This document shows positions 60,764 to 64,000 of a DNA stretch of 64,000 nucleotides, in pieces. The stretch is from Euryodendron excelsum. Lineage: Eukaryota; Streptophyta; Magnoliopsida; Ericales; Pentaphylacaceae. How positions within the stretch are numbered: position 1 is the first letter of the stretch; each line of letters starts with the position of its first letter. The stretch is from the NCBI GenBank assembly GCA_033060915.1, contig CM065378.1, positions 1,133,001-1,197,000 on the forward strand. The letters are read 5' to 3'. The translations under genes were made by a program, and so were the position numbers. A model generated the notes under the pieces. That model saw only the letters and a program-made list of their open reading frames with translations, made no database searches and had not been told where the DNA came from.

Positions 60764-62364
60764 AGCTGTAGAAGTTGATACCTACCTCCGTATTTATGTG
60801 ATTTTGTCACTTCCATTCCATTTTATTAATGGAAATTTTTCTCCATTTTTTTTACCAGTAGCATTGTTTTAAGAGTAATTATACTATATATATCATTGAA
60901 GTTTATATCAAATTTTATTTCAACATTTGTAGCACTAATTTGTTACAAAATTAACCTTTTACTATTTTCTATTAAAGTAATAAATAAAAAAAATTCACAT
61001 GTGACAAGTAAGTAACATTTTTTTAACGGGAGAATAAAATATGAGTGCAAAAAAATTTTTGAACACATTTTAAAATTTATTAAAATTTTAAATCAAAACA
61101 ACTCACTATTCAAATCAGCTCGTCTTACTTACAAATAAGGTCAAGGAGTAAGGGACAACTCTATCTCAAATTACTCAAATGAAAGAAGGTAAATTATGCA
61201 AAAAAATTTTTTGTTCCCAATGTATCTTAAAGACTCGTTACTTCTGTGAAGCAAATCTTTTAACTTCTAAATTCTAACTCATTTTATTCACGTTATATTT
61301 AGATTTTGAATTTGTAACAATATTAAAAACAAAGAAAGAAAAAATAAGGTGAAAGAAGTTCGAGTTAGGAAAAATGAATAGGTATTTATAAAAAAGAAAA
61401 TTTTTTTCTTTTCATTTTCTTTATCCTCCAGAAAGCTACTCGCGTCAATGTCTGTGGATTCAAAAACTAATATTTTGATCTTAATATTATATTGAGAAAT
61501 ATTATGGAGTGGGAGATATGCTTTAGACTTTATTAACTATTTAAAATTTTTAAAATTAGTCATAATGTTTTTGTTCGGATTAGTTTATAAGCGGACTTAT
61601 TAAGTGGCTTATGACAATTTTTTAACATTTTTTTATTCTTATAAAAAAAGTCAAGCATAATCTAAAATCCAATAAAATTATAAAAATCAAATGTTGATTT
61701 AAAAACTAAAGAAGATGTAAGAAAGTTAGTCAATAATCCACACAATAGAAACAGTGAGATACACGTGATACACTATTAGAAAATTTATAAAAATATTTAT
61801 CACTAGAATGATGTAATTTAGTGACACTTTATCACTTTAAATCAAATATATGTTATGATAAATCTTTAATTATAAAAATATCACTATTACATTATTTTAA
61901 TAAATTTTTTTGTATGATCATTCTGAAATAATAGTGTTTGCTGCTTTTTTTTGTTTAATTTATTTCTCACACATTACTACAATTGATAGGACTTGTTTGG
62001 CTACCAAATAAGTCACCTTGTTACATGGAAAACTTACAAGTGAACTGACACAAGTCACACAACAATGAGTGCTGTGGAAGACTGAAACTTTTTTCCATTT
62101 ATTTCCTCAGCAGTGTGACTTTTGATTGCGTCAGTCAGTCTTTCTTTATTTTTTTCTTTCAATCCAAACTTTCAAAACTGCCCAAATGGGCGGAGTAATT
62201 ACGCGGGACCAATTTTTCATTAGTATGGATTTGTAACGGTAACACACACACACACACACAAACACTCTAGAGTCCACACATTTCCCCAATTGGGTTACGT
62301 GGCCCATCGTGTGCGGCACCTTCAAAGTCACTGGAAAATTCAAAGATAGCGGTCTAATAAGATT
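60760..62364. other. AT-rich intergenic, no gene
   Basis: No supported coding sequence. Contains an (AC)n run at about 62243-62260. Confidence 0.5.
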
Positions 62365-62582
62365 CTGTTTGGTATAGGTTTTTTTTTAATTTTTTTAATT
62401 TGTTTTTTAACTTATAATTAAAAAGAGTTAGAATTTTTTTAAATTTTTTTTGTTTTTATTAGCTAAAATAAGTAAAAAATAAAAATAAAAAAAGCTAAAA
62501 AATAAAAAATTTTGACTTTTTTTTACTTATAAGCTAAAAAAGTTAAGCCACTTTTTTTTTATAAAAAAACTGTACCAAACAG
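62365..62582. mobile_element. Fold-back MITE, about 218 bp
   Basis: The left end CTGTTTGGTATAGGTTTTTT and the inverted right end CTGTTTGGTACAGTTTTTTT are matching TIRs. The interior is A/T homopolymer-rich and largely self-complementary (ACTTATAATTAAAAAG with CTTATAAGCTAAAAAAG-like arms). Size and termini fit a MITE; target duplication not clear. Confidence 0.65.
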
Positions 62583-64000
62583 GCTCCAAGTATCAGATGT
62601 GATTATCAGTCAAACGTCAATTGATGCTAGATTTTTCAAAAATTTAAAAAGAAAAAATTAGTAAAAAGTTGAGATAGATAATTTTTTTTTTTTGCAATTA
62701 TAGAGACTTTTGATGTGTTGCCTAGAATTATGTAAGAATCTTGAAGTTGCAAGGGAAAAAAAAATAAATAAATAAATAACTCATATAGATTCAAATTAAT
62801 TTTTTTTAAATAATTTAACTAAAACCAATTATTTTTAATAAATACTTACTAATTTCATAACCCAACGTATATAATAAATACAGTTTTTTTAACTTCATAT
62901 TTTTCTCTTTTTTGTTCATTTTGTATTCATATCCTTTAAAAATTCAAAATCCAATCATAGTATTAGTATCAATCTGTATGTGCTATTGTTACACGATAAA
63001 GAAATATATTACCCCCACCATCTCATTCTGTGTCAGAACTTTCTTTATTGGATATATACTTTTTCTGTTAACAGTTTAAATTCAAAAAAATTAATTATCG
63101 ATTTTCATATTATCCGTCTTCAAATTTATAACAAAATACAATCTCAATCTTTTAAAAGTTATTGCAATGGGACATGTTACTTTTATAAATCTTTTTATTC
63201 AAGAATGTTTTTCTTAGACCACGTGCATACATAATTATGCCACATAAAATGGAATGAATGAAGCAATAACCTATAATACCTATATGTGTGCCAAAAAAAC
63301 AAAAATGAAGAAGCTTAAATTATTATAAAAAATAAGTCATCTTGATTGATTACTACCAGTAAGTGTCACGATGTAAAATTTGATACATATTATTAATTTT
63401 GGACTCATAGTCCAATCTTTAATTATTAGGCCCACTTATGTCCCGTGAAACGCGGTTTCTGCCACATTTATATATATATATATATATATGGTGTAACATT
63501 AAAATTATTATAGTAGCACACGAGGACGCAGCACATATATCCCGGATTCGGATTTCATGGCAGCTTGTATTTGTTAATAGCTAAATTATTTTATATAATA
63601 TATATGTGTGTGTTTGTTTATATGTGCTTTTTCTAAGTTCTAACCACTACCATATGATACTCATTGTTTAAGACTAAACGGCAATTGAAAATCTTGCCTG
63701 CCAAAAGATAGTGATATGCTTTTTGAACGGTTGATTGCTATCTAATTATTTTACAAATGAAATGATGGGTATATTCCTTTGTTTATTCCTACTTATATAA
63801 TATGTATGTGTATGTATGTGATTATGATCTCATTGTGTTACTTTTATTATTATTATTATTATATATATGATTTTAACACAATCATTATCGATGGTCCCAA
63901 AAAATGTACTCAAAATGGACTGGGTTTTTCCACACATCCCACCTCGGAATTTCTTTTTGTCAATGTTGGAAGGCTTTTGGGCATGGCCCTTCCCAATGAC
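62583..64000. other. Right-edge intergenic sequence, no gene
   Basis: AT-rich with (AT)n at about 63470-63490 and (TTA)n at about 63846-63863. The final 100 bases (CACATCCCACCTCGG, GGCTTTTGGGCATGG) look like the start of a retroelement or gene feature cut by the window edge, but cannot be assigned. Confidence 0.45.

Noticed and set aside
60418..60816. 132-codon minus-strand frame across the 84-bp repeat and the TC run
   Set aside because: Its middle is an Arg-Glu run encoded by the microsatellite. It has no domain and no credible start context.
1..64000. tRNA, rRNA and CRISPR arrays
   Set aside because: No cloverleaf with paired A and B boxes other than the SINE, no rRNA-like sequence and no regularly spaced repeat-spacer structure was seen by eye.

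Overview
The window is nuclear DNA of a flowering plant, most likely a eudicot. It is AT-rich, genes are sparse and intron-rich, GT-AG splice sites are easy to read, and there are many transposable elements. I could not identify the species.

Two host genes are well supported, both on the minus strand. The first (350-22648, running off the left edge) is the 5' part of a SPIKE1/SPK1-type DOCK-family guanine nucleotide exchange factor. I traced 17 coding exons that join in one open frame of 756 codons, from the start codon through the DHR-1 (C2-like) domain. The remaining exons, including the DHR-2 catalytic domain, lie to the left of the window. The second (40935-41681) is an intact single-exon class I TCP transcription factor, closest to TCP7. 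The two genes are separated by about 18 kb of mostly repeat-derived DNA, and nothing suggests they work together.

The SPK1 introns hold several insertions whose boundaries can be read. These are a tRNA-derived SINE with a 16-bp target duplication (5.6 kb), a minus-oriented Helitron (12.8-14.3 kb), a 2.2-kb hAT-like element with an 8-bp target duplication that contains a further nested TIR element (16.6-18.8 kb), and a 1.66-kb solo LTR with a 5-bp target duplication (20.3-22.0 kb). All splice sites seen remain canonical.

From 25.05 to 36.12 kb lies a decayed 11-kb Ty3/gypsy element of the Tat type on the minus strand. It has two diverged LTRs, a PBS-like site, broken gag-PR-RT-RNase H-second RNase H-INT, an antisense intron-containing accessory ORF, an eight-copy 60-bp minisatellite, and a 1.45-kb TIR element nested in the integrase region.

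The right part (36-64 kb), apart from the TCP gene, has no convincing coding sequence. It contains a head-to-tail array of related Helitrons (42.4-45.25 kb), another Helitron (48.5-49.2 kb), a MULE-like element (50.7-52.0 kb), a tandemly duplicated 0.67-kb unit (57.9-59.3 kb), an 84-bp tandem duplication (60.5 kb), small TIR elements, and long homopolymer and dinucleotide runs. A near-perfect 28-bp hairpin lies at 39.79-39.88 kb. I found no tRNA, rRNA, CRISPR array or bacterial-type operon. I see no clear undescribed system. The most unusual items are the antisense ORF and palindromic minisatellite in the Tat element, the Helitron array, and the isolated hairpin.
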